Shown: piece after piece, positions 43,087-51,019 of the stretch
Layout of the letters: each line of letters begins with the position of its first letter
How positions within the stretch are numbered: the first letter of the stretch is position 1
Assembly (NCBI GenBank): GCA_021792135.1
Contig: JAJYVF010000013.1
Location: forward strand, 1-64,000
Source: Acidobacteriota bacterium
GTDB taxonomy: Bacteria > Acidobacteriota > Terriglobia > Terriglobales > Acidobacteriaceae
Reading direction: 5' to 3'
DNA length: 64,000 bases
Translations under genes and position numbers: made by a program
Notes under the pieces: generated by a model
Databases searched by the model: none
What the model saw: only the letters and a program-made list of their open reading frames with translations
Told to the model about the DNA's origin: nothing

Positions 43087-43992
43087 TCAAAACACGTTAA
43101 TCCTGGCAGGCTCCCGCTCCAGTTCACAGGTCAGAAATTCAACGTGGCTGGAATTGCCGACGGTGTCGGCTACCAGCCGACAGGCGCGCGCGGAAGCTTC
43201 TACCGAGGCCGTGAGCAGGAGGACCGCCGGCCCGGCTCCGCTGAGAGCCGCGCCCAGAATGCCATCCCGGCCGGCCAGCGGCAGGAGCCTGGGCAGAAGC
43301 GGGCACACCCGCGCCCGCCAGGGCTGATGCAACCAGTCGCGCATGGCTTCCCCGATCACGTCGGATCGCCCGGTGGCGAAGGCGGCCGTGAGGAGCGCGA
43401 CACGCTGCAGGTTGGCAACCACATCGGCGCGGTCATAGCTCTCCGGGAGCGTGGCGCGTGAGGTTGTGGTGGCGACGGGAAGCTCGGGCATCGCGATCAC
43501 CGCCCGCCACTCCGGCGGCGGAGACAAGGAGATGGAGTGAACCTGATCTCCGCTGCTGGCGCTGGCAACAAAGCCGCCGAGCCAGCAGGCAGCCGCATTA
43601 TCGGGATGCCCTTCCAGATGCGATGCCTCCGCGAGGATTCGCACGCGGTCCCAGCCCAGCCCGCCGAAATGGGCGGCGAGGGCGATGCCGGCCAGACGCA
43701 CCGCGGCCGACGATCCGCAGCCCATGCCCAGAGGGATCTCGTTCCGGACACGCAGGCGCAGCGGCACAAAGGGGCGGCCGTGGGCGGAGAGGGCGGCACG
43801 ATAGGTCTCGATCAGAAGATTGTTTTCCGTCGTGCCGCAGATTTCGGGATTGCGACCCTCCGCCTCGATGGTCAGATCCGCTGCCGCTTCGGCCTCGACG
43901 TGGAGATGCAGCCGCAGAGCGAGAGCGAGTGCATCGAAGCCCGGGCCCAGATTGGCTGACGTGGCGGGAAGCCGGAGATGGATTCGCTTCAT
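43087..43992 (-). CDS. thrB: Homoserine kinase
   Basis: A 301-residue GHMP kinase. The opening RLPATSANLGPGFDALALAL (about 6-25) is the homoserine-kinase form of motif 1. Motif 2 IPLGMGCGSSAAVRLAG lies near 90-106. The GHMP motif 3 is GAALSGAGPAVLLLTAS near 256-272. It phosphorylates homoserine for threonine synthesis. Start and thrC stop overlap by 4 bases, so the two are translationally coupled. Confidence 0.92.
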   Translation of the reverse strand: MKRIHLRLPATSANLGPGFDALALALRLHLHVEAEAAADLTIEAEGRNPEICGTTENNLLIETYRAALSAHGRPFVPLRLRVRNEIPLGMGCGSSAAVRLAGIALAAHFGGLGWDRVRILAEASHLEGHPDNAAACWLGGFVASASSGDQVHSISLSPPPEWRAVIAMPELPVATTTSRATLPESYDRADVVANLQRVALLTAAFATGRSDVIGEAMRDWLHQPWRARVCPLLPRLLPLAGRDGILGAALSGAGPAVLLLTASVEASARACRLVADTVGNSSHVEFLTCELEREPARINVF

Positions 43993-45341
43993 CGGGCCAC
44001 CCGGTCCACCTCACGCAGAACCTGGTCCGCGGAGGCATCCATCTCGATGGGATTGCGGCGGACCACATCGATTTCGGCCTGGAGCGGCGCGGCTTCCGAT
44101 GCGGTGAGCAACTCGCCGCGATGGAACTGGATGGTGTAGTCGGAATCCTTGAGGGTATGGCCGGTCAGCAGCAGGACGACAGATTCATTCACGCTGACTT
44201 TCCCCTGCCCGACGAGCTTCTTCAGCCCGGCGAGCGTCACCGCCGAGGCCGGTTCGCAACCGATGCCTTCAGCTCCGATCTCTGCTTTCGCCAGGGCGAT
44301 TTCCGCTTCCGACACCTGTTCTACCCATCCTCCGGTTTGCTGCAGGACCCGAACTGCCTTGCGCCACGAGGCGGGATTGCCGATGCGGATGGCGCTGGCC
44401 CGGGTCTGCGCGCGCACCGGCTCCAGCCGTTCGCCGCCGAATTCCCTGACTGCGCGTACCAGCGGACTGGCGCCCTCAGCCTGAACCACAGAGATTCTGG
44501 GCACGCGCGAGGTCAGGCCCAGTTCCTTCATTTCGAGAAAACCCTTGCCCAAAGCGGAGCTGTTGGCGAGATTGCCGCCGGGGACGATGAGGTGGTCGGG
44601 GACCTCCCACTGCAGATGTTCGGCGATCTCGAGAGCGGGAGTCTTCTGGCCCTCGATGCGGTAAGGGTTGACGGAATTCAGCAGGTAGACGGGAGCGCGC
44701 TGCACGACTTCGGAGAGCACCTTCACGCAGCCATCGAAGTCGGTGTGCAACTGCAGGGTAAGCGCGCCGTAATCGATGGCCTGGGCCAGCTTGCCCCAGG
44801 CGATCTTGCCTTCGGGAAGCAGCACCAGGCTGCGCAGACCTGCGCGCGCGGCGTAAGCCGCCATCGCGGCGGAGGTATTTCCGGTGGACGCGCAGGCGAC
44901 GCAGCTGAAACCGAGCTCGCGCGCAACGGAAAGGGCCGCGGTCATGCCGGTGTCCTTGAAGGAACCGGTGGGATTCATGCCCTGATGCTTGGCCCAGAGG
45001 TTCGTCAGCCCGAGGCGCCGGGCGGCCTGCGGCAGGTGATAGAGCGGTGTGTTGCCTTCGCCCAGAGATACGATGTGCTGCTCGTCGCGCAGGATGGGCA
45101 GCATCTCGCGAAAGCGCCAGACGCCGCTCCGATCCGGAATTTCGAGCGAGGAGCGGCGCTCTCTCCACAGCCAGCGAAGCGCGCCGGGGTTGGGCCGCGC
45201 ATGGCGCGGGCCGCTGAAGCCGGGATAAATCACCTCATGCAGCTCGGCACATTCCCTGCAGCGGAAGTCGCCGCCCAGATCCTGCGGCACGACGATGCGC
45301 GAGCAGCCGATACAGCGAAGCTGATGAACTTCATTCTGCAT
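43989..45341 (-). CDS. thrC: Threonine synthase with N-terminal zinc ribbon
   Basis: A 450-residue PLP enzyme converting O-phosphohomoserine to threonine. An N-terminal zinc ribbon (LRCIGCSRIVVP, then FRCREC) is typical of the ThrC/type-2 branch. The PLP lysine is in NPTGSFKDTGM, the phosphate loop in CASTGNTSAAMAAYAA, and SGGNL-like GGNLANSSA is present. ATG 45341 is favoured over an in-frame ATG at 45365 because it lets the zinc ribbon begin at the usual position. Operon with thrB downstream. Confidence 0.92.
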   Translation of the reverse strand: MQNEVHQLRCIGCSRIVVPQDLGGDFRCRECAELHEVIYPGFSGPRHARPNPGALRWLWRERRSSLEIPDRSGVWRFREMLPILRDEQHIVSLGEGNTPLYHLPQAARRLGLTNLWAKHQGMNPTGSFKDTGMTAALSVARELGFSCVACASTGNTSAAMAAYAARAGLRSLVLLPEGKIAWGKLAQAIDYGALTLQLHTDFDGCVKVLSEVVQRAPVYLLNSVNPYRIEGQKTPALEIAEHLQWEVPDHLIVPGGNLANSSALGKGFLEMKELGLTSRVPRISVVQAEGASPLVRAVREFGGERLEPVRAQTRASAIRIGNPASWRKAVRVLQQTGGWVEQVSEAEIALAKAEIGAEGIGCEPASAVTLAGLKKLVGQGKVSVNESVVLLLTGHTLKDSDYTIQFHRGELLTASEAAPLQAEIDVVRRNPIEMDASADQVLREVDRVAR

Positions 45342-45446
45342 AGACGGGTATTGCCAGCCTACCACCCGCCTCCGAGCCAGAAGATCGGCGGTTTCGCGGC
45401 GCGGGTCCGACTCATATTATTCCATCTATGGCACGCGGAAATTTCG

Positions 45447-45454
45447 TATAAAAT
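45447..45454 (+). promoter_or_regulatory. Putative -10 element of the mod operon
   Basis: TATAAAAT lies 6 bases before the ATG at 45461. Depending on register (TATAAA or TAAAAT), transcription starts within a base or two of the start codon, so the first cistron is nearly or fully leaderless. No -35 hexamer was found. Confidence 0.4.
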
Positions 45455-45460
45455 CGCAGC

Positions 45461-45862
45461 ATGGCATCGCTCCTGACCCCACGGGAGGCCGCGCTTCGCC
45501 TCGGCATCTCCTATCCCGCCATCAAGCAGTGGATCTATCGCGGCAAGCTGAAGGCCATCCGCACCCCTGGCGGGCACTACCGCATTCACGAATCGGAACT
45601 GGATGCGCTGCTCTATAAGGCGAAGCGTCCGGATACGCCCAAACGGCAGATGATGCGCACCGTGAGCGGGCGCAATCAGCTGGTGGGCCGCATCGTGGAG
45701 TTGAAGATCGAGGGTCTGCTGGCCCAGGTTCGGCTCTCGATCGGCGGGCAGATCATCAACTCGATCATCACGGCCGACGCGGTGCGTGAGATGCGGCTCA
45801 AAAAGGGAGAGACGGTTGCGGCTCTGATCAAATCCACTGAAGTGATGGTGCTGCGTGTGTGA
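45461..45862 (+). CDS. Molybdate-responsive regulator: MerR-like HTH fused to a Mop domain
   Basis: A 133-residue protein. Residues about 5-50 form an excisionase/MerR-like helix-turn-helix (TPREAALRLGISYPAIKQWIYRGKL). Residues about 68-132 form one Mop/TOBE domain (GRNQLVGRIVELKIEGLLAQVRLS, key ITADAV and LKKGETVAALIKSTEVMVL) that binds molybdate or tungstate. It overlaps modA by 8 bases and is likely the regulator or molybdate buffer of the modABC operon. A TATAAA at 45447-45452 gives a leader of only a few bases. Confidence 0.85.
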   Translation: MASLLTPREAALRLGISYPAIKQWIYRGKLKAIRTPGGHYRIHESELDALLYKAKRPDTPKRQMMRTVSGRNQLVGRIVELKIEGLLAQVRLSIGGQIINSIITADAVREMRLKKGETVAALIKSTEVMVLRV

Positions 45863-46655
45863 TCGCCGGCTGCTGGCCGTAGCTCTTTTGATTCTCTGCG
45901 GTTTCGCGCCGGGTTTTGCGCAGCAGGTGCGGCGGAATGACGAAACCCTGCGCATCGCTGCCGCCGCCGATCTCCAGCCACTGCTGCCGGCGGTGCTGAG
46001 CGCGTTTCAGCAGCAGACCGGCATCCGCACGGAGGCTTCGTATCAGTCCTCGGCCACCCTGGCCACGCAGATCATCAACGGCGCGCCGTTCGATCTGTTC
46101 CTGGCCGCCGATCTTGGATTTCCGCAGCGGGTGATCGACGCCGGACGCGCCGAGGAAGCGCGTCCGGTGCCGTACGCGCGCGGAACTCTGGTGCTGTGGA
46201 CGCGCAATGACTCGGGCGTCGCAACGTTGTCGCTTGAGGCTTTGCGCGGCTCGACGATCCGCTCCATTGCCGTGGCCAATGCGCAGCATGCGCCCTATGG
46301 CCGCGCCGCCCAGGCCGCGCTGGAACATGCCGCTCTGCTGGCGGTCGTTCGCTCGAAGCTGGTTGTCGCGGAGAACATCGCGCAGGCCGCGCAGTACGCC
46401 GACTCCGGCAACGCGCAGGTGGGGTTCATCTCGCTGACGTCGGCGCTGACGCCGCGGCTGAAGGCCGATGGCCACTTCATCCGTGTGGCCGCCGAGGATT
46501 ACCCGCCGCTGCTGCAGGGGGCGGTTGTCATTCGCAGGAGCGCAGGGGCCGACCTGGCCAGCCGCTTTCTTGCGTTCCTTAAAGGCCCTGAGGTGGCGAA
46601 GACCCTCGACGCCGAGGGGCTTGCGCCCGTCGACCAGGCTGCGTCCCGACCCTGA
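45855..46655 (+). CDS. modA: Molybdate-binding protein ModA
   Basis: A 266-residue periplasmic solute-binding protein. A signal peptide (LLAVALLILCGFAPGFAQ) is followed by the ModA core: LRIAAAADLQPLLPAVLSAF (near 35-54), SSATLATQIINGAPFDLFLAAD and YARGTLVLWTRND. Molybdate or tungstate is bound. The start is GTG at 45855, inside the regulator gene, and the stop overlaps modB by one base (TGATG). Confidence 0.88.
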   Translation: MCDRRLLAVALLILCGFAPGFAQQVRRNDETLRIAAAADLQPLLPAVLSAFQQQTGIRTEASYQSSATLATQIINGAPFDLFLAADLGFPQRVIDAGRAEEARPVPYARGTLVLWTRNDSGVATLSLEALRGSTIRSIAVANAQHAPYGRAAQAALEHAALLAVVRSKLVVAENIAQAAQYADSGNAQVGFISLTSALTPRLKADGHFIRVAAEDYPPLLQGAVVIRRSAGADLASRFLAFLKGPEVAKTLDAEGLAPVDQAASRP

Positions 46656-47323
46656 TGGATCTCCAGGCGCTGTGGCTCACAGTGCGTCTCGCCGCAGTCA
46701 CCACGCTGGTGCTGCTGGCCGTCGGGATTCCCCTCGCGTGGTGGATCGTCTCGACGCGCGCGCGGTGGCGGCCGCTGGTGGAATCCATCACGACGCTGCC
46801 GCTGCTGCTTCCGCCCACCGTGCTGGGCTTCTACCTGCTGGTGCTGCTGGGATCGCGCACCGCGTTCGGGCGAGCGGCGGCCCATCTGCTGGGACATCCG
46901 CTGGCATTCTCGTTTGCCGGGCTGGTGGTGGGGTCCGTGATTTACAGCCTGCCGTTCGCGGTGCAGCCGATGACGGCCGGTTTCCACGCCGTGGATCCGG
47001 CCATCGTCGATCAGGCACGATTGCTGGGGGCCGGGCGGCTGCGCATCCTGCGCGAGATTCTGCTGCCGCTCTCGGCGCGCTCGGTGCTGGCGGCGGCCAC
47101 GCTGTGTTTCACGCACACGGTCGGCGAGTTCGGTGTGGTGCTCATGATTGGCGGAGACATCCCGGGCGCCACGCGAACGCTCTCCATCGCGATCTACGAT
47201 CAGGTGCAGGATTTTTCCTACGCGCAGGCGAATCGGACTTCGCTTTTCCTGCTAAGCATCTCGCTGCTCGCGCTTCTGCTGCTGTACGGCCACCGCCGCA
47301 GCGAAGGGATCCCTCATGTCTGA
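46655..47323 (+). CDS. modB: Molybdate ABC transporter permease ModB
   Basis: A 222-residue integral membrane protein with five to six spans. The cytosolic EAA-type loop reads VDQARLLGAGRLRILREILLPL (near 121-142), where ModC docks. It forms the molybdate channel. ATG overlaps the modA stop, and the 3' end overlaps modC by 8 bases. Confidence 0.9.
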   Translation: MDLQALWLTVRLAAVTTLVLLAVGIPLAWWIVSTRARWRPLVESITTLPLLLPPTVLGFYLLVLLGSRTAFGRAAAHLLGHPLAFSFAGLVVGSVIYSLPFAVQPMTAGFHAVDPAIVDQARLLGAGRLRILREILLPLSARSVLAAATLCFTHTVGEFGVVLMIGGDIPGATRTLSIAIYDQVQDFSYAQANRTSLFLLSISLLALLLLYGHRRSEGIPHV

Positions 47324-48005
47324 GGTCCGCATTCGCCACCGGCAGGGCGGCTTTGTGCTCGATGCCGAGTTCTCGCTGGACGGTGCATGGACGGTGCTCT
47401 TTGGTCCTTCGGGCGCGGGAAAGAGCACGTTGCTGCGGATCCTGGCTGGACTGCTGGCGCCGCAGGAAGGCCGCATCACGATCGGCGGCCGCACGCTGCT
47501 GGATACCGCGCAGGGCATAGCTGTCCCGGCGGGGCGGCGATCAATCGGATTCGTCACCCAGCAGCCAGCCCTCTTTCCGCACCTGACGGTGCGCCAGAAT
47601 ATCGCTTTCGGCGTCCGCCATCTGAGCGCGCCTGCACGCGCCGGGCGTGTGCACGAGATGCTGCATCTTTTCGGAGCCGAGGCGCTTGCCGATCGCGGCG
47701 CAAAGAATCTTTCGGGAGGAGAAAGGCAGCGCGTTGCCCTGGCGCGCGCGCTGGCGCCCGCGCCGCAGCTGCTTCTGCTCGATGAGCCGCTCGCCGCGCT
47801 GGACGCCGCATCGGCCAAGGATATTCTGCGGCGTCTGCTGGATTTCGAGGTGCGCGTGCTCTACGTTTCGCACGATCTGGCGGAGATCTGGCGCATGCCC
47901 GCTGAGCTCGTGCTGCTCGACCGCGGGCGCGTTACGGCAACGGGCCCGCTGCGGCAGGTGCTGGCGGCCGACCGCGAGCGCCTGCTTGAACAGCTGGGCT
48001 CGTGA
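47316..48005 (+). CDS. modC: Molybdate transporter ATPase ModC, short form
   Basis: A 229-residue ABC ATPase: Walker A GPSGAGKSTLLRILAGLL, signature LSGGERQRVALARALA, Walker B LLLLDEPLAALD and the His switch LYVSHDLAEI. Classical ModC carries a C-terminal Mop/TOBE domain of about 120 residues; here the protein ends soon after the ATPase core. The Mop function sits in the upstream regulator. It ends directly against the convergent esterase gene. Confidence 0.88.
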   Translation: MSEVRIRHRQGGFVLDAEFSLDGAWTVLFGPSGAGKSTLLRILAGLLAPQEGRITIGGRTLLDTAQGIAVPAGRRSIGFVTQQPALFPHLTVRQNIAFGVRHLSAPARAGRVHEMLHLFGAEALADRGAKNLSGGERQRVALARALAPAPQLLLLDEPLAALDAASAKDILRRLLDFEVRVLYVSHDLAEIWRMPAELVLLDRGRVTATGPLRQVLAADRERLLEQLGS

Positions 48006-49601
48006 CTACTCCTGCGGCTTGACCCAGACGCTCTGCAGGAACAGATCCTGATCGCGATGCTGATCAGGCCCGGCCTCGGAATGCGCATCCAGATGCATAA
48101 CCTGCCAGTTGTCGGCGGCGTTGTACATCGGCCAGTTGGGCGCATCCGCGCTGTTGGGATTGCCGTTGCGGGCGAAGTTGGTCCAGTAGGTCTCGATCAG
48201 ATCGCTGAGCTTGTAATCTTCCGGCTGCCACTTCGCGTTGTTGCGGGAGTCCAGCATGCCGAAGACGTACTCGATCTCATCGGAGTGAAACGCGCCGGAA
48301 CCGGCCGGATGGTACTTGTCCTCCGGCGAAGGCCGCTCGAAGTGATAGCGATAGACGGGAACACCGCCGCCCGTTTTCACCTGGGCTTCGAGCCACTCCC
48401 ATGTGCTGAAGGTGATGAAGCGGGCGCCGGCAAAGTCGATGGCGGAACGAACTGCTTCCGCATCGGTGTCCGCCGGGAAAGCGCGCAGGAATTCGTCCGC
48501 GCGCGGGCCGAATTCCTTCTCCGCCATCGCCTTAAAGCTCTGCACCGTCGGCGGCTCGGGGTTGTTCACCGCCAGCGCGCTGGGCTCATCGCGATTCCAG
48601 CCCGCAAGCAGCGGGACGTGCGCCTGCTTTCCTTCGCTGTAGATCTGGGGAACGCTCTCCGGGAGGAACCACCCGTCGACATCGGGGCCGAAGGGCGGGA
48701 AGCCGTTGTGCGTCCTGGTCTCCAGCTTTTGCTGAATGTCGTCGGCGCTCATCGCGCGCAGCGCGGCGAGGTCGGAAGTCCCGAAGGCGGTCATGGCGAA
48801 GGCGGGATCGGTCTTCTCGCGCTCGGCGAGCGGGCGAAACGAAAGGCCACGGCTGTAAAAGGCTGCGCCGCTTTCGCCGATGGCGCGGACAAACAGGCCC
48901 TGAGCGAGCGGAGAAGCCATCTGCGCACTGACAGAGAAAGACCCTGCCGATTCGCCGAAGATGGTCACGTTGCCGGGGTCGCCGCCGAAGTTCGCGATAT
49001 TACGTTTCACCCATTGCAGGGCCGCGGTCTGGTCCAGAAGACCATAATTGCCGGCGGCGTGCTGCGGCGACTCGGCCGCCAGTTCCGGAGAGACGAAAAA
49101 TCCGAAGATTCCCAGCCGGTAATTCATCGAGACCACAACGACGCCCTTGTGAGCGAGGTGCTCGCCATCCTGGCGAGGCTCCGAAGTGCTGCCGCCGACG
49201 AAGCCTCCACCGAAGATCCACACCATCACCGGCAGTTTGGCATCCTTTTTCTTCGCAGGCGTCCAGACGTTGAGGGTGAGACAGTCCTCACTCTGGCCGG
49301 GATCGCGGAAGACCATGTCGTGGAAGATCGGCGCCTGCATGCAGCGATAGCCGAATTCCGTGGCGTCGCGGGTGCCGGACCACTTCGCCGCGGGCTGCGG
49401 CGGTTTCCAGCGCAGCGGTCCTACAGGCGGCGCGGCATAGGGAATGCCGAGGAAGACGCGAACCTTCCCGTCGGCGCTGCGTTTCCCCTGGATCCTGCCT
49501 TTGTCGGTCTTGACCTTCAGATCATCGGCTTTGGCCGAGAGCGCAAACACCACGCAGCAGGCGCACAGTCCGATCCAGGCACCCTTCACGAGAAGACGCA
49601 T
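48006..49601 (-). CDS. Secreted type-B carboxylesterase
   Basis: A 531-residue alpha/beta hydrolase with a signal peptide (GLCACCVVFALSAKADD). The type-B signatures are visible: FLGIPYAAPPVGPLRWKPPQ, EDCLTLNVWTP and the catalytic-serine elbow FGESAGSFSVS at about 212-222; the acid and His follow later (SGAFHSDEIEYVFG near 437-450). Substrate is probably a short-chain or aromatic ester. No operon partners. Confidence 0.88.
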   Translation of the reverse strand: MRLLVKGAWIGLCACCVVFALSAKADDLKVKTDKGRIQGKRSADGKVRVFLGIPYAAPPVGPLRWKPPQPAAKWSGTRDATEFGYRCMQAPIFHDMVFRDPGQSEDCLTLNVWTPAKKKDAKLPVMVWIFGGGFVGGSTSEPRQDGEHLAHKGVVVVSMNYRLGIFGFFVSPELAAESPQHAAGNYGLLDQTAALQWVKRNIANFGGDPGNVTIFGESAGSFSVSAQMASPLAQGLFVRAIGESGAAFYSRGLSFRPLAEREKTDPAFAMTAFGTSDLAALRAMSADDIQQKLETRTHNGFPPFGPDVDGWFLPESVPQIYSEGKQAHVPLLAGWNRDEPSALAVNNPEPPTVQSFKAMAEKEFGPRADEFLRAFPADTDAEAVRSAIDFAGARFITFSTWEWLEAQVKTGGGVPVYRYHFERPSPEDKYHPAGSGAFHSDEIEYVFGMLDSRNNAKWQPEDYKLSDLIETYWTNFARNGNPNSADAPNWPMYNAADNWQVMHLDAHSEAGPDQHRDQDLFLQSVWVKPQE

Positions 49602-49651
49602 TCCTGCCTCCGGGTCTCCAGCAGAATCGAAACAGAAGACTCTCCAAAATA

Positions 49652-50932
49652 TCAGAGCGAATGGGAGAGCCGCTCGGGAGCCAGCAGGTCGTCGATGTTT
49701 TCTCGCCGCCGGATCAGCCGCGCGCGCCGGCCCTCGACCAGAACCTCCGCGGGCCGCAACCGCGAATTGTAGTTCGAGGCCAGGGTCATGCCGTAGGCGC
49801 CGGCATCGAGGATGGCGACGAGATCGCCCGGGCGCACCGGAGCGAGCTCGCGATCGCGGGCGAAGAAATCTCCCGATTCGCAGACGGGCCCCACCACGTC
49901 GGCAACGATCCTCCGCTTCCCGCGCGGCCGCGCGACGGGGACGATATGGTGATACGCCTGATAGAGCGCCGGACGAATCAGGTCGTTCATGGCAGCGTCA
50001 GTGATGACGAAGGTCTTCTCGCCGTTCTTCTTTACGTAGAGAACGCGCGCGAGGAGCGCTCCGGCCTGCGCCACCAGGAAGCGGCCCGGCTCGAGCAGCA
50101 GCGTCACGCCACCGGCCGACTGCGCGGCGGGAATCAGGGCGGCCGCGTACTCGCGGACTTTCTCTTCGGGATCGAAGGGGCGATCCGCGTGATACTCGAT
50201 ACCCAGCCCGCCGCCGGCATCCATATAACGGATGACGTGTCCGTCTTTGCGCAGATCGGCAATCAAGGCAGCGACCCGCTGCGCGGCGGCGCCAAAGGGC
50301 TCTGCGCCCCGGATCTGCGAGCCGATGTGAACGCTGACTCCGGCCGGTTCGAGAGATTTTCCGGCCTTGCGATAGACCGCCCGCGCGCGGCGGATATCGA
50401 TGCCGAACTTGTGCTCGCGCAGGCCGGTGGAAATGTAGGGATGCGTCTCGGCAAAGACATCCGGGTTCACGCGCAGCGCGATGCGGGCGCGTTTGCGGAG
50501 CTTTGCGGCCCGCTCGGAGAGCAGTTCCAGCTCGCCTTCGCTCTCGACATTGAAAAGAAGGATCTCCGACCGCAGCGCGAGATCGAGCTCCGGAGCAGTC
50601 TTACCGATGCCGGAGAAGACGACGCGCTCGGCAAACCTGTGGTCCACGGCGAGGACACGCTCCAGCTCTCCGCCGGAGACAACATCGAATCCCGCACCGC
50701 GCCGGCCCAGCAGATCAAGGATCGCCAGCGCCGAGTTGGCCTTCACGGCAAAGCACACCAGGTGCGGCATGACGCTGAAGGCATGCTGGAAAAGGCTGAG
50801 GCGCTCCTGCATCTGATTCGCCGAGTAGACGTAGAGAGGCGTGCCGTGTTTCCGGGCAAGGGACTCGAGGCTTACGCCGTCGCAGTGCAGCGATGATTTC
50901 GAATCGGGATAAACAAAGGGGCGCGTGGAAAT
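49652..50932 (-). CDS. lysA: Diaminopimelate decarboxylase with an apparent ATT start
   Basis: About 426 residues; PLP-dependent decarboxylation of meso-diaminopimelate to lysine. The PLP lysine is in VCFAVKANS, the PLP phosphate glycines in DAGGGLGIEYH, and the substrate Cys/Glu segment is GPVCESGDFFAR. Family residues continue upstream of the first ATG (50812), through HGTPLYVYSAN and RPFVYPDSK, without any ATG, GTG or TTG. An ATT at 50932 lies 7 bases after GAGG and is placed exactly where homologues start. A CTG further in has no ribosome site. Confidence 0.85.
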   Translation of the reverse strand: MSTRPFVYPDSKSSLHCDGVSLESLARKHGTPLYVYSANQMQERLSLFQHAFSVMPHLVCFAVKANSALAILDLLGRRGAGFDVVSGGELERVLAVDHRFAERVVFSGIGKTAPELDLALRSEILLFNVESEGELELLSERAAKLRKRARIALRVNPDVFAETHPYISTGLREHKFGIDIRRARAVYRKAGKSLEPAGVSVHIGSQIRGAEPFGAAAQRVAALIADLRKDGHVIRYMDAGGGLGIEYHADRPFDPEEKVREYAAALIPAAQSAGGVTLLLEPGRFLVAQAGALLARVLYVKKNGEKTFVITDAAMNDLIRPALYQAYHHIVPVARPRGKRRIVADVVGPVCESGDFFARDRELAPVRPGDLVAILDAGAYGMTLASNYNSRLRPAEVLVEGRRARLIRRRENIDDLLAPERLSHSL

Positions 50933-50943
50933 GGAAGGACCTC
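50933..50943 (-). promoter_or_regulatory. Ribosome binding site deciding the unusual lysA start
   Basis: On the minus strand GAGG (50943-50940) is followed by TCCTTCC and then ATT at 50932. The 7-base spacing is ideal. An in-frame TGA lies just upstream, so translation cannot begin earlier. Confidence 0.55.
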
Positions 50944-51019
50944 AGAGAGAGAGATTCATCCTGAGAGTATCGGGCATGGGCAGCAGCCGTAAAGGCGCGC
51001 GGCTCCTCCGGTGATCCCG

